Shown one piece after another: positions 1 to 13,506 of a stretch of DNA of 64,000 nucleotides. Under the pieces are notes generated by a model that did not search any database, was not told the origin of the DNA, and saw only the letters and a list, made by a program, of their open reading frames with translations. The stretch spans positions 2,953,680 through 3,017,679 of the forward strand of contig SSBO01000008.1 in NCBI GenBank assembly GCA_005281725.1. Reading direction: 5' to 3'. Position numbers and translations under genes: made by a program. This stretch comes from Wuchereria bancrofti. Its lineage: Eukaryota; Nematoda; Chromadorea; Rhabditida; Onchocercidae. Each line of letters opens with the position of its first letter. Positions within the stretch are counted from its first letter, which is position 1.

Positions 1-800
1 TAGATAAAAATATCAGAACAATAATTTGGAACTATTTCCAAAGAGTATGCAATAATAATATATTCTTATACATTCTTATTATCTGAATGTTTGTTTATAC
101 GAATAGTTAGACATTAAGAAGTACGCATGCATACTTTAAACAATAAAACCAGAGATTTCCAAATTGTCTGTTTTTTTTTTCTAGGTAAGTTAAAACAATG
201 ACTTGATAGGAAAACAAATTTGTTAATATTACCAAAAGCAAAATAAATTGTTTGCGAAATTCGCTCACTAAACCCACAATCGATTCCACCATGTGTATGA
301 TGTATAGGTGGTATTAACAAAATTAAAAGGATAAAAAAAAATTATGATTTATTGCTTACAAAAATAAAGAAATTAGAAGAAATGAGAAATATGAAGTTAA
401 CAAATGGAGATAAAATATAAACAAATCATTTTAATCCTAAGATTATATTTCTAAAACGATCAATATTGAATGTAAGAGAAAAACAGTATGAGATAATATG
501 TATTAAGCAGCTTTCATCATTGAAAACTCAACAGTGAAAATTTATTCAACAAGTTCAACAGTACAATGCAAGTCTGAGAACATTTGATTGATTAAATTAT
601 ACGCATAAGTAATTTTTTTATCTTCAAATATATAATTATTTCCTAATTATGCCTGGTTATGAAATTTGTAAAAAATATTCCAAACTAGCTCTCCCATTTC
701 AGCTAAATTATTCTAACATTTCACAAAACCCTAAAGATACATTAACAAAGTGAGCCGATAAGTTAAACAGTAGCGGCTAGGCTGAGTAACACTGAGATAT
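1..800. other. AT-rich edge region, no supported gene
   Basis: This stretch lies downstream of the glycine cleavage H gene and reaches the window edge. Minus-strand reading frames around 107-320 are open but carry no recognisable domain. The sequence just upstream of them is AT-rich and lacks a splice acceptor. The last part, next to the H-protein stop codon, is presumably its 3' untranslated region. I see nothing else to support. Confidence 0.5.
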
Positions 801-2235
801 CTAATGAGCAACTTCTTGTTCTTCCATTTTTTTGTATGCTTCATAAGCTGTCTCATTCATCAGTTCTTTCAGTTCATTTACATCTTTTACTTTCAATTTG
901 TACAACCAACCTACAATTAGATCATTATTTATCAAAACTACATCACACTGATATAATGACCAAAAGGCTGTCAAGCAAACAAAGATAATTTGAAACAGGA
1001 ATGAAAGTCAGTAATCAAATCCAATAAACTTTAAGCTAAGTTTATGCAACTGTATGGTTCCTTGAAAAATAAAATTCGTCCTAATATTAAAAAATTTATG
1101 AAAAGAAGATAAAGCACATCCATTTTTTCTTTTTTATTACCTAATCACTTTTCCGCTAACTTGAAAGCAGAAGCAGTTATTTTCCATATTTATATGGTTA
1201 AATCATTAATTCTTAACTAATGAATGGTCGGAAATGTTCTTTCAGTTACTGTAAATAGAGGATTAAAACTTTCGTACCTTTATCAATAGCAGACTTATTG
1301 ATCAATGATGGATTGCTTTCAACTTCGATGTTCTTTTCCGTAACCGTTCCAGAAATAGGTGAATAGATGTCAGATGCTGCTTTTACACTTTCCACTGCTC
1401 CAACTGAATCACCTGCATGCAATTCTTTTCCAACTTCAGGTAGTTCCGCATAAACAATATCACCAAGTGCTGCCTGAAACCATTTTGTGTTTAACAAAAA
1501 TGTACTTTTTAAGAATGACTTAAATTTAAATATAAGTCTTTAAAATAGTATGATTGTTGGTTCAGCACAGGGATGAATGCATAATCGATAGGTAATGCTT
1601 GGATATCCTAAAATATCCCGAAATCCTAACTACCCAAAAATGATACCCTGCAAGGATTCTTATCAAAGCAAGATGCTACGTAATATCAGCCCTTCAATAA
1701 CTTGTCAAATCCAGCCGTCAGAAGTACTAAACCTGCGCAAAATCACTGATTCCAACAATTGCTGTATTACCTTCGATGATAACCCATTCGTGCTTCTTTG
1801 TGTAATACCGATCTATAAATATTCTTTTGAAGACGATATACTTATCTATAAATGATTTGAAACTACTTATACAACATATACAATTCGCAATCCAATCTTA
1901 CCTAATACTTTATAAGAGAGGAACAATTAGGTAAAATGAAAATACAGTAAGGACAAATAAAATTCCAATGAACTTTTCTATTAAGAGAATACAAGCTTTA
2001 AACAAGTTAATAAGCATATTGAACAGATTAAACTATATTCGTACAAGAGTTACAACTAGCTAATTTTATTATTGTTAATGAGTTTTAAACAGTCAATTCA
2101 AAAAATAATTCGTAACATACCAGAAAATGAGCGTTGTGACATAGCGATGGTGCGGTACATTGGAATAAACAACGATTTCGATGTGACAACAGACGGAAAA
2201 AGCCTTTGCATTGCTCGCGTGTAGTACGTTGCCAT
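801..2235 (-). CDS. gcsh: Glycine cleavage system H protein, mitochondrial
   Basis: This is the lipoate-carrying shuttle of the mitochondrial glycine cleavage complex. It passes the aminomethyl group from P protein to T protein and is re-oxidised by L protein. Four exons (2235-2121, 1812-1733, 1473-1278, 910-801) join in consistent phase to give 166 residues, normal for the family. Residues 1-38 ([15 protein letters not shown] start) are rich in R, S and T with almost no acid, as in a mitochondrial presequence. TKKHEW then opens the mature H domain. The lipoylated lysine is K96 in [12 protein letters not shown], and the C-terminus is [10 protein letters not shown] through EEQEVAH. An acceptor (TTTGACAG) ends two bases before this ATG, suggesting trans-splicing and favouring this start over an in-frame ATG 48 bases upstream. 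The neighbouring ALG10 gene is divergent. Family assignment is near certain. Confidence 0.95.
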
Positions 2236-4194
2236 ATCTGTCAAATGTTTGAAATTCTCAGCTGAGTTATCTTTTGCTTTCAAATATAATAGGCGATTAA
2301 CATAACAACGAATTAAAGATTATTTTTCCAATAGAAAACACTGGATTGATAGCTAAATGAGCATATGTGAGGAAAGTACGTCCAACTTGACACAAATTAA
2401 GTTCCTAATCCAGCAAAATTATATTTTGTTGAATTGAACTGAAATCAAATGAAGCAAATAATTCGAAGAATCGAAGTACCCCTATTATAGGCATCTGTGC
2501 TATGATGTTTTTATGCTATCAGTTCATACAAAATTATTAAATAATTCACTTCAAAACATATTTAGCGATCCACTCTACTACCTTATTTTATTAACAGGTT
2601 ATTTCCACTAACTAACTGAAAATAAAAACTGAGTTTTTATTCTTATAGAAAAGAAATAAGGTCTAACACAGTAATATAATTTAAGCTTCCGACATTTTTT
2701 TCCTCTTCTTTATGTCCCTCATTTTGAATGCAAAAATTACTTCTTCTCACATTATCAAAGTTATAACAGAAAACGATATTAAAGTTAGATTTTGACGGAT
2801 GTGAAGTTATTCCGATAGTAATACTGCTGAGGAAACGAAATATCAGATAATTTGTCTTAGTTTCGTCTTTCCTATATTCACTTCCTCTCTGTATTTACAA
2901 ATTTAACATAATCGTTTTAATATAAGCAATAATTTTTGCATTATTTTATTTGGATTACCGTTTTTTACCGCAAAAAATTTTTACTCAAAATTTTTTTTCC
3001 AAATTTTCTAACTTCTTTTAATAAAGATCGAAGAATTCCACTTAAATGACATTTCGTTTAATAAAGATCGAAGAATTCCACTTAAATGACATTCCAAATT
3101 ATTTTTTTTTTTTCATTTTTGCTTTTAGATTTAACTTTATATATAAACTTTATAAGGCAAAACGAATACACAAATATATGATATGAATAGTACCGAATTG
3201 AGATAAATATTCATAGCCATTATCAATATGTATTAATAAACATTCATAATAGAAATGAAATTAATTACTAATAATAATAAATAATTATAAGAAAAGTTTG
3301 TGGCCAAGAAGAAACAACTGCGCCAGCCTTACTAGGCCACATTCCCCGCCTCTTTTGTTAACAGTATGCAGTGATAAGCCATGAAATGTGCTGTGACTCA
3401 TTCGCTAGTAGTTGGCACGAGAAATGTAAGAATTATGTTGGTTGTACTCATATGGAAGTTTTCATTTCCGGAATTCCGGACATATTCTCGTCAGTTTCAT
3501 TATTATTGATCCGTTTTTCTTTGTTTCCTCTACAGTTATACCAAACATTACGTTCTTGCAGCTAATAAAGTGATATGGATGTTACAATGAACAGATGGCA
3601 AAAGGAATAAGTTATCCTGAAAATAGGATTAACTCTCACGAAAGGAAAAAAAGAAACAAGTGATTGTTTGGATCTAGAAAATGGCTAATTCATATAATTA
3701 TGCGAGAAAGAATGAGTAATAAGATAGGTTTGGTATTTTTGTTATTTTTTAAAAACAAGTGATTTAATAAAACTCGTGCTTATCTCGAGAGAATAAAGTG
3801 CATGAAATTATTTTATTACTAGGAAATTATTTTATTATTATTTTATACCTATATTGCTCCGAATTGTTTGCTGCCTAATTTCTTGCAATTCGAAAAGTCT
3901 TAGAAACTGCAATAGGCAAAAGGGAAACACATTTTCATTTGATGCGGGTTTGACTTTCAGAATTGATTAAACTGAATCATTTTACTTCAGCCTAATTAAT
4001 TTTACTGAATATCGAGATTTCAAATGTGATGCAATACATGTTTTCTGCTGCATCTTTTTTACTACTTATGCATAATTTTATTGATTAGTTTTATTGTTGA
4101 AACAATAAAAGTAGGTCTTTACTATCTATAAGAAGACAAAGTATTTTTTTATTATGAAATTATGCGGTAGCAAGTAGAATTACAATTTGAAAAG
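2236..4194. other. Intergenic region between divergent gcsh and ALG10 genes
   Basis: About 1.9 kb separates two divergent genes and presumably holds both promoters. It is mostly AT-rich. It contains a 40-bp tandem duplication at 3017-3093 and a more complex stretch at about 3300-3580 that includes a CCCCGCC motif. A 64-codon plus-strand ORF in that stretch (3371-3565) has no recognisable domain. The complex stretch may be promoter or a 5' untranslated exon of ALG10. Confidence 0.45.
3017..3093. repeat. Tandem duplication, 40-bp period
   Basis: A 37-base segment beginning TTTAATAAAGATCGAAG occurs at 3017-3053 and again at 3057-3093, perfectly conserved, with a three-base spacer (TCG). It lies in the gcsh/ALG10 intergenic region and looks like a simple recent tandem duplication. 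Confidence 0.9.
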
Positions 4195-5890
4195 TTGATT
4201 TTTTTCTCTTTAGACTGGTTTATTGGCACTTTTCTTGGTATATTACATTCGTTTCTCTTGAATCATGTGTACAAAGTGGTACCGGAACCATACATGGATG
4301 AAATTTTCCACGTAGATCAAGCACGTCGTTTTTGCGCATTAAATTTTACGTCAGTTTATGATTCTTATTTAATTATCATCTAATTTATCAGTAGGGCAAT
4401 ATTTTCCCATTTCTACTTTTTCATTTTAAACAATTTTAAAGCTACAATTTTAATGCATATTTCAGAAAGCATACATGAGGATTTATACTTTTTACAAATA
4501 GATTATTTAAATAAAGGTAACGTATTGCCTCAAAAACACTATAGGCGGATAGATCAGCTGGAGTATGTCTAATTTATTTATGTATGAATGGAGAGAATTT
4601 TATTTATTTTTATTTTTTTATATTGTTTAGAATTTTAGTTTATTTTATTGCAATCAATAATTTGAATGATATAACTGCGTTATACTTATAACCTTCCTTT
4701 ACTCCAGCGATTCCTTTCTATTCGTAATTTGTTAAATGAATTTTATAGATTAATGTGAAGATTGTTTCAGATGGAATCCGAAAATCACAACACCACCAGC
4801 TTTATATATACTTTCGCTACCTTTTTTTTGCGGTTATGAAAGATATACGAATTCTGCCTTGATTCCGTTTGCTTTTGTTGGTTGTATGCAATTCCGTCAA
4901 CTTTTCCAGAAACCTATATCCAAGTTAAATTTTCGTTATCTGGAATTTACACTAAGTTCCCTAACTGTCCTATTGCTTCCTGTACTCTTTCATTCTTCAT
5001 TGTTGTATTATACGGATTTATTATCATTAACAACACTGCTATGGGCTTCTTCTCTTCAACCAAGTATACTCTCCTCTTTTATTTTTGCTATTTCTATATG
5101 CACCAGGCAAACAAACATTATTTGGGCAGCTATCTATGGTTTAACTCATTTATTTATTTTATTTAAAAAGCTGAACAAGGGTACTTCATCAGTAATGGTA
5201 CTGATTAGGAGCTTATTGCATCTTTGGTCATTAATACTGCTACCCGTTGGTTTTATCATATTTTTCATATTGAATGGTAATAGTGTAGTGCTCGGTGACC
5301 GTTTAGCCCATCAACCAGTGGCACATTTCATGCAAATTTGTTATTTTTTGATTTTTCTATGTTTCAGTTCAGCACCTTTATTGGCACTTTCTCCTGAAAC
5401 TTATCGTTGTGCTGGGTATATTATCCGTAAGCCTATTAAATTATTAATTTCTTGTTTACTTCTTACTTGTTGCGTTTACTTTTTCACTTTGCAACATCCA
5501 TATCTCTTAGCTGACAACCGCCACTTTACTTTTTATATCTGGAGAAGGTGGTTTTTATGTCATCCTTTTTGTAAATATATTACAATAATTCTTTATATCA
5601 TAGCACTTCAGTTATTTAGCCAAATGATGGAACATATTCCGAGAGCTCTTACTTTACTGTATATTTTGGGAACATCAGCAGTATTAATTCCAGCGCATCT
5701 ACTAGAGCCAAGGTATTTTATCATACCTTACATTTTTTGGCGCCTTAGCTATCCAGAACGACGAATTCCAGTAATTATTGTAGAATTAATCTATGAGATT
5801 GTTATAAATGCTATTGTTTTGCATATGTTCTTGTATAAGCCATTCGAATGGTTACATGAACCAGGTATTAAACAGAGATTCATGTGGTGA
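4195..5890 (+). CDS. alg-10: ALG10-type alpha-1,2-glucosyltransferase
   Basis: ALG10 adds the third and last glucose to the dolichol-linked oligosaccharide in the ER membrane, using dolichyl-phosphate-glucose, just before transfer of the glycan to protein. Exon 4195-4349 and exon 4771-5890 join in phase (TTT AC | A TGG) to give about 424 residues with many hydrophobic segments. Family signatures are EPYMDEIFHVDQARRFC near the N-terminus, WNPKITTPPALY across the junction, RQTNIIW, LADNRHFTFYIWRRW and a C-terminal QRFMW. The start is uncertain. ATG 4195 lies upstream of a strong acceptor (TTTTTTTCTCTTTAG, ending 4213). A 13-base exon at 4154-4166 (M-K-L-C) followed by a 47-base intron would also fit in phase. 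Vertebrate homologues are somewhat longer. Confidence 0.93.
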
Positions 5891-6614
5891 GAAATGCAAG
5901 TTTTCTTTATGTTTAAATTTTGAGATTCCTGTCATTCGTTATTTCTCTTTGTATTTGTTCTTGAACAATTTACGGTTTAAACTTTTTATTAGATATTTTA
6001 AGTGAATTGTTGAAACGTGGAACATTTCTGAAGTATTATTTAATGCACAATTTAGGCTCACGATAAAATTTCTCTAATGAAAACTGGGCTTGAATGGATT
6101 CCAAATTGAGAAGTTCATTTGCAACTTTTTTAACATCATGTAATGATTTAGTAGGTATGATGATAGGTACAACTTGAGGGAATTGTCAGTCTTATGTATG
6201 TTTCTTAGTTTAATTGAACTATTTCAATGTTCTTGTTATTGTCGTAAGCCTGAACTGGAACAAAGTTATCATCATGTGTTATAGTTGTAATATATGCAAC
6301 TTTGTACATGTGCAACGTTTTTGAAAATTCGTTAATGAAACAAAAACAACAACTGATATGGTAGAAAATTAGAAGTGAGCAGTAGTAGTAATCGAAATAA
6401 ATTATAAAATTTAAAATAAGCTCAAATTAGGTATGGTAAGCCTGAAAGTAAGAGTAAGTAAACTGATTACCTATGACATATTTAGTTCATAGTAAATTAA
6501 TTTTCCTATTGAATTATTAAATAAGTTACTTCACATTTATTCGGTTATTTTAATAGAGTAATTTGAGAGATGCAAATTTAATTTTAATTTTGATAACCTA
6601 AAGTTGAGCAAATG
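5891..6614. other. Convergent intergenic region
   Basis: About 0.7 kb separates the ALG10 stop codon from the chondroitin synthase stop codon on the opposite strand. It holds both 3' untranslated regions. The sequence is AT-rich and I see no ORF or RNA gene that can be supported. Confidence 0.6.
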
Positions 6615-9600
6615 TTAGGAATATACAGATAATTGGTCAATCAGAGAATCTAACGATGCTAAACTTGCAGTTTTTGAACCGACACACATAATATACTGTT
6701 TTTCTGGAAGTGATTCAGCACAGTGTATGGTGTGATAGATATGAACAAGACCCGGATCCGGTGCACGCATTATACGTAATGGTGAGTGAACACATCTCTC
6801 GAAGAGATCTACATCTTCCATACCCCATCCCTGAAATGATGTTTTATTTTAAAATTTTCCTACGAAACTATTTTTCATTCCAGATTGAAAGTTTAAAATT
6901 TCTTTAAGAAAAATACAATTTTTTTAAAAAGGAAAATTTCAAATGTAAGAGTGAACAAAACATCTCACCTGTATATTCAAATTCATGCCTCCAATGAGAT
7001 CTAAATCAGATTTATAAATTGACACTAGTCCAAATCCGAAATGTCGAAAATAGCCCCTTTTTCGACCATAATGAAATGCATCAGAAAGTAATCGATCGCT
7101 ATCTGACCATGTTTCTGGTGAATATTCGCTAAATACTATTGGAAAATATACCTGAAATTTCTTCATTTATTTTTAGTTTTTAAATTTTCATTGAAAGAGT
7201 TCAGTTCATCACTGGTTAAAAATGATAAATAAATGAGAAATATGCTAGAATTAATTTACCTGAGCACCACGTACAGTATTGCGTATGACCCGATCAAGAG
7301 TATCACAAGTGAAAAGAATGTCAACATCAATGAAAAACATTAGGGCATCTGGTCCCAGAATATCAGCACCACGGGAAAGTGCAATGCCACGATTGAATGG
7401 TTGTGAACCCATGTTGATTACCTGCAAAACAAATATTTATTTTAGCTGTAATTTTTCATTGCTTACAATTACATCAAAATCATTTTTGATCAAAATTGCT
7501 GCTACCTTTAGCATTTAAATTTTATCTTTTAAAGAAATACTAGCAGTTAGCAGCTATTAAAATAACATTCTCTTATATATGCTCATTTATCAATGTCAGA
7601 TATGTCAAATATTTTGTTGTAAATTAAATTGTCAAAAAAAAAAAAAGAAAAATTCTCGAGATATCTTGAAAATATGGAAGATTAAATTATTTAGATATCA
7701 TTTAGATCAGCTTTTAGATAATAAACTATTGCAAAATCGATCAATTTTATAAGAGTATATGACAAACCTTAACATCAATTTCCAATTTAAGTTCATCGAT
7801 CAACGCTGCAATTGCTGTATTCACATCTGGTGCCGAATCATAAATCACCAAAATAAGTGAAAATATCCGTTTGTCGAGACATACGGTCCTCAGATTATTT
7901 GCAAATCTATAAAAATAATAACGGATGATGGTTATTATCATGTTGTTAAATTATCAGTTATCATATGATTAGTTATTAGTAGTTTATCAGTCTCTGACTA
8001 TATCTTTGTTCCAGTTTAGATTTAATTATGAGCATATAGAAATATCTCAATTTTTCGAACTCAGTTATTAGATTTCGAAATTCTAATCATCTAATGAGGT
8101 CAGACAAAAAATTGTCAAATCTTTGAAGGTTAAAAAAGCCTGAAAGCATTGGGAAAATTTAGACAATATCTCTGCTCTTATTTTTAATAAAGTCTAAAAG
8201 CTTAAACAAATTTCTAAACTATATTTTATTTTATTAAATGAAAAAAAAAAAAAAAAAATTAACCTCTTAAAAGAATCAACTCTTCCAGCAAGTGGCACTA
8301 TCATATGTACGTGAAAATTTTCCGGTGGTAATTCTATTCGTTTCCAATTAAAATCTTTTGATTCATTTGTTTCTTTCCATAAACGAATACTTTTTGCAAT
8401 ACGTTGTCGTAAAGTATCACGAAAAAAACTATCTGGCATAATTTCCAACGATCCAAATGTTTGTTGAATGTATGCATGACGACGTACAGAAAGTGTTGCT
8501 CTATAAAAAATAATAATAGTATAAGCAATATTTATTTATTCAATTATAATCTAATGTAATTTTAATTTTAAAGTTTCAAATATTCTGTAAACAAATATTT
8601 TGTAAAAGAAAAAAAAAAATATTATCCATTGAAATTTGAAATTAATTAAAAAGAAAAGATTAACCGATGAGGTGGACGAATCTTTTTGAACCATAATACC
8701 ATATCAAGCACATAATCTACACCATGACGTGGCTCAACTCTCATATAACCGTATTGAATATTTTGAAATCGTAGTACACGACCACGTTGTCGAGCATTTG
8801 AATTGAATTCATCGAATAGCTAAAAAAAAAAGAAAAAAAAATATTTCAAGTTATCATTTTAGTAATGGTGAAGTTAAAATTTTAAGTTATGAAAAAGTTA
8901 TAAAGTTGATAAATTGATATTTGTGTAAATTATAAGTAGTTAACAGTTAATGAATACGATCTGATAATGATCAGAAAACGATTAATAGTAATAGTAATAA
9001 TGATAATTAGTAATAGTAATAACTAACAATACTAATAATAAATAATAATAATAAAATAATAATAAATATTAATAATAAATAATAACAATAATATAATTAT
9101 AATAATAACAATAACAATAATAATAATAATATAATAATAATAATAACATTAATAACCTGCGTGATAATTTCATTGAGTGCCATTCGTATACTTAAATCAA
9201 GCGTATGCCTTGGGCAGTTCACTTGTTCAGCACAAAATAAAATATTGGATGAAAAGAAGTCCCAATGGAAGATATCACGTGTTGAATTTGAAATATGACG
9301 TATAAGTGATGGTGCTTTTTGATTCGGTAATTCATTCAACAATGTGATACGTCTGGAACGTAACATAGCAAGCCGAAGGATATGATTGTGAACATGGATT
9401 CGACGCATTATTGATGGTTTTTTAACTGGATGCAACGTAATAGCATGACGTAACTCCGTCAAACTACCTTGATAAGCATTCGGTACCGTTTGGTTATTGT
9501 GAAATAATGTTTGCATTTCGTAATTCCATGTACATGTGACACCAACATGCTTACGGATACATCTAAACAATATCAAACATTTCAATTATGATTTCAGTAA

Positions 9601-12322
9601 ACGGACTATTGGCACGTCAAATTGATTTCTAAGCGAATTACTTTCGTAATGAAAACAAAAAAAAAAAAAAAACCTGAAATTGTGCTCAATGAAATTGAAA
9701 TAACAGTAATGAAATGCTACTACAATAATGGATAACTTTACTCAGCTAATAATTGATACTTTTCCTGGTAGCTTATTAGAGTAACAACATAGTATCACGC
9801 ACAAATAGTACCTTCCAAGTTCGACGTCTTCGTGCGTGGTGAACATTTCCATCAAACATGAACGTAAATGTGGGGCGACAAGACGTAAAGTCATCCGAGA
9901 CATTACAATACCAGGTCCACCCATACAGTAGTTGTCCTCTTGACCAAGAGCCAATTGCCCATATTCGGCTGTATTACCTAGTCCAGCTTGGCCAATTAAA
10001 TATGCCTTATTCGAGTCCAAAGATCTAATATATAAGCATATATGGATTTGCTGATAATAAAACTTAGAAGAAATACTCTCTCATTCACTTCTAATAATTC
10101 TTGTTTGTAATCAATCATTCACCATAATTGGTTAATTTTTCAAGACTTTTAAAATTTTCGTAAAATTATTTAAAACTAAACGGCATTGTTTTCAATTTTA
10201 AATCAAAAATTAGCCATGCAAAGAATTATTAAAAAAATAAACCTTAGCAATGTCTCCAGTTGTTCTCCTCGCACATATAAATCATCATCTGCTCGCATAA
10301 ACCAATTGAAATCATCCAACTGAAAATTTTCTCAAAAATTTATATGAAATGAAAAAAAAAAAAAATCTTTTAACATTACGAGAATGTCTAGAATTTAAGA
10401 AATTATTGATTAGATGTCTTCCGATAAATTGATAAAACTTAAACAAATCCTCTAATTCTTTAATTTTTTAACTTTTAAATGAAAGTTAATTTTATCTTAT
10501 TCATTAATTTAAGACAATCAACAAATCATTAATATTTTGATCTTTTTAATCTAAAAGATAACACTAACTTCCATAAAACTTTTCTTCACTAATTGTTTAA
10601 TTAATTGCTGACTTTTATTTTAACCCAAATATTCCATTATTTAACTATTATGTTATAGACTTTTCGAAATAAATGAAAATTTAAAATATATCAGAATAAA
10701 AAAATTTCCGGTTGAAAGAATTAAGGAAATTTTCTGTTTTTGTCAAATAAAATTGTTCTTTCATTTTGTGTACGACAGAAAATGATCATTCTTTTGTCCC
10801 ATTTTATGGATTCTTCTTCACTACTTGTTGTTCTTTCTCATCATTCTGTCAATTTCCTCTATCAAAATTTTAAAAAGAAAAATGAAATTTCTTTTTTTGT
10901 GCAAGTAAAATTAGATCGAAATGAACATTACGCATCGTGAGAAAAGATTAATTAATTCGATAAGCGATAATCCATTTGTCTACCTGTGTCCTTTCTCGTA
11001 TTCATACAGGTAATATTAGAAAAAATTCAATAGCACATTGATTTTTCAAGTTATTTGCTGAATTATCTAATCAATTCAAATGTAAGCAATAAACTAACTT
11101 TGACTAATTTAAATCTATCATTTATTTATGTTTTACATTTATTAATCAAATATTTAAATTTAAATTAGCAACTAACATGATGATCAGCCATCCATTTTAA
11201 CATTGCAAATGATTTCTTCTGCGGTGGATATACATCAGTGACACCTTTCAAACGAATTATTGGCATATCGGTATGAATGGTTATTGTACCTTCGGCTACG
11301 AAAAATAGTAGCTAAATTTTAAAAAAATATTCAGAAAAGTTTTTTTTTATTTTATAAAATTCTTATAATTAATTTTTTCACTAAATTTAATTCAAGTTTT
11401 TTTTTTGTAAAATTGTTTTCAAAATTTATAACAGTCTAACTTTTCCTGGAATACGTTGTGCCCACGTTTTCCAAACCTCATAAGCTCTTGTGTCCACATA
11501 TTTTGCCGCTGTCATCACACCAACAAGTAGTAATTGAGGTTCTTTATTCTACAAATAATATTATTAATTAGAAATCATTATAAGTTATTACACATTATAA
11601 TTCTATTTAAATTTAATTTTTAATTTTGCATTTAAAAATATATTAGTCAGTTGAAGTTAGATGTTAAAGTGTAAAAGAATTGAAAGATATATAAAATAGT
11701 TTTAAATTTGATTTTAAAACTATATATGGCATGCATAATATAAATCAGTGCCAATTTTTTCTAATTGTATGTTATTTTAACTTTTTTGATTTTTAATATA
11801 CTACTAAAATAAATGCTAAATTCTTAATTATTTGCTTTCATTTAAAATAAATGCGTGATATTTTAGTGATTTTAATAAAGTTAAATAAGAGTAAGCATTT
11901 TCTTTCATTTCAAATACTTTATCGATTACTTCCTTACTTTGCTATTTCTTCTTTAAGTGAATAAAAAAATTGAAAAAAAAAAAGAAGCAAGTAGAGATAT
12001 GACACTGATTTAAAAGAGTGAAATGATATTTTAAATTCCTGAAATGCATTCAAGGATGAAAATGAAAGTATTTACTACTAGAATAAATGATAAGAAATAC
12101 TATTTCACTGGAAAGATTAAAAATGTTAAATTTTAATGAAATGATAATAATACGTACTTGCATTAGAAGTTTGCTGCATATATCATGCGGTAAACGTCGG
12201 ACAGTTGTAAAGATCAAAGTTGCTGATATACCAAGAATCATACCAAGTAACGTGGGAACGATAGGTCGCGTCATTCGTCGCAAACGTCTCTTACTTTTAC
12301 GCCATGTCAATGCCATTACCAT
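6615..12322 (-). CDS. sqv-5: Chondroitin synthase (SQV-5/CHSY type)
   Basis: This is a Golgi type II membrane polymerase that alternately adds glucuronic acid and N-acetylgalactosamine to chondroitin chains. Twelve exons join in phase: 12322-12158, 11548-11441, 11311-11177, 10319-10243, 10024-9812, 9562-9157, 8819-8665, 8500-8264, 7906-7768, 7421-7260, 7151-6969 and 6830-6615. The product has 731 residues, about the length of the C. elegans enzyme. A basic cytoplasmic stretch ([11 protein letters not shown]) precedes a membrane segment near residues 23-42. The N-terminal beta-3-glycosyltransferase domain has [10 protein letters not shown] (D147-D149), NYCMGGPG and TTHEDVE. The C-terminal GalNAc-transferase domain has FFIDVD (D577-D579), PIVFSEY and [10 protein letters not shown]. 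Both catalytic DXD motifs are present, so this is the polymerase rather than an inactive polymerising factor. Translation could start further upstream (see 13429-13506). Confidence 0.95.
8990..9152. repeat. AT microsatellite (ATA/AATA-rich)
   Basis: An irregular run of ATA, ATAA and GTAATA units fills the intron of the chondroitin synthase gene between the exons 9562-9157 and 8819-8665. It begins almost at the splice donor. It is low-complexity DNA, with no coding role seen. Confidence 0.8.
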
Positions 12323-13428
12323 AACCAGGAAAATAGCAAACGTTGAATCTAATAAAACCTAAAGTTTAACGAAATTTGCTAATTTATGGTGTGAAAAATT
12401 CTAACCTATTTAAGTTGAAAATAATGAAGATCTAAAATTAGCCTAAAATTAGTCTAAAATCAATTAGAATTAAATTACTATTTTAAATTATACAAATTGC
12501 ACCTATTTTGAGGTTAAAATATTATGTTATAATGAAAATTAACGATATTTTAGATCTTATGATACTTCAAATTTTAAAATTCTCAATATATATAAGTTTT
12601 ACTGATATATCATATTGAATTTTAAATGAATTATTACAGAATGTTTTTGTTAGTATTTTAAATTTCATGTCAATATTATCACTAGCAATGACTTATAAAT
12701 CAGTGCACTAAAACTTATATACTAAATTAATGAATTACTCAATGAATAAGTGATGAAAAATTTATCAATAAATGATTTTCTTTACAGAAGAAAAAAGATA
12801 ATTTGTTGAGAAAAATAAAACTATTTTAAAGGAAAAGCTTATTTTACGAATGAAAATGTTCGTTTAAATCAATATTAAAATTGAGTTATGTTTTTACGAC
12901 ATATGGTATTTGTTTTTATTTTTATGTGATTAAATTCTAGATTTCACTATTTTCATGATAGTAGGAAAAGATTTAAATTTAATTATGTCATCCTTTGAGA
13001 TAACTTTCATCAAAAAATTTTCTGTAAGAGTAAAGCGTACTGCGAAATGAATTATTTTACTCCTAGAGAAAATCCTTCAAAAAAAAAAAAGAATTCGTTT
13101 TTCTAAATCTTATGATACTTCAAATTTTAAAATTCTCAATTATTTGTCAACATTCATAATACAAAGTTAAAATTTTATTTGAAACTTGAAAAATTCGAAA
13201 AAAAATTAAGAGAATTGATAAAAACTACTTTACTAAAACAACATGCAACAATTTAAAATAAATACTTATAAATGAAAAATTAAGCTAACAATAGATTAAC
13301 AATAAATAATTTAAATTTGAAATAAATAAGTGAAAAATGCTAACCAATCATTCGGAGTGATTAAAATCATTCATTTATTCATTTGTTCATTGATATTTTG
13401 TTTGAAATTATTGAACACAACAATAATA

Positions 13429-13506
13429 TCATCTGAAGCCATCTTCGACGTTATCACTTTCGTCATTGACACTAACGACTCGATCTGACCTACTCATTTA
13501 GGTTAC
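13429..13506 (-). other. Orphan start exon or small ORF, possible 5' exon of chondroitin synthase
   Basis: On the minus strand a good acceptor (ATATTTGCAG, ending 13507) is followed nine bases later by ATG at 13497. A 22-codon frame (MSRSDRVVSVNDESDNVEDG and two more) then ends at TGA 13431-13429. This is how trans-spliced nematode genes begin. Two internal GT sites, including GTTAGT after seven codons, could splice in phase 0 to the open frame that begins after an acceptor ending near 12353, just upstream of the chondroitin synthase ATG. It could instead be a small independent ORF or chance. I see no domain in the peptide. Confidence 0.3.

Noticed and set aside
107..320. Overlapping minus-strand ORFs near the left edge (one contains IPPIHHTHGGIDCGFSER)
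   Set aside because: No splice acceptor or donor bounds them, the downstream half is AT-driven, and no domain is recognisable. Part of a gene running off the edge cannot be excluded.
3371..3565. Plus-strand 64-codon ORF upstream of ALG10
   Set aside because: It matches no family, the phase does not join to the ALG10 exon, and it lies in a probable promoter region.
6615..12322. Chondroitin polymerising factor (MIG-22/CHPF) instead of chondroitin synthase
   Set aside because: Both catalytic DDD and DVD motifs and the [10 protein letters not shown] signature are intact and the length matches SQV-5, so the polymerase assignment is preferred.
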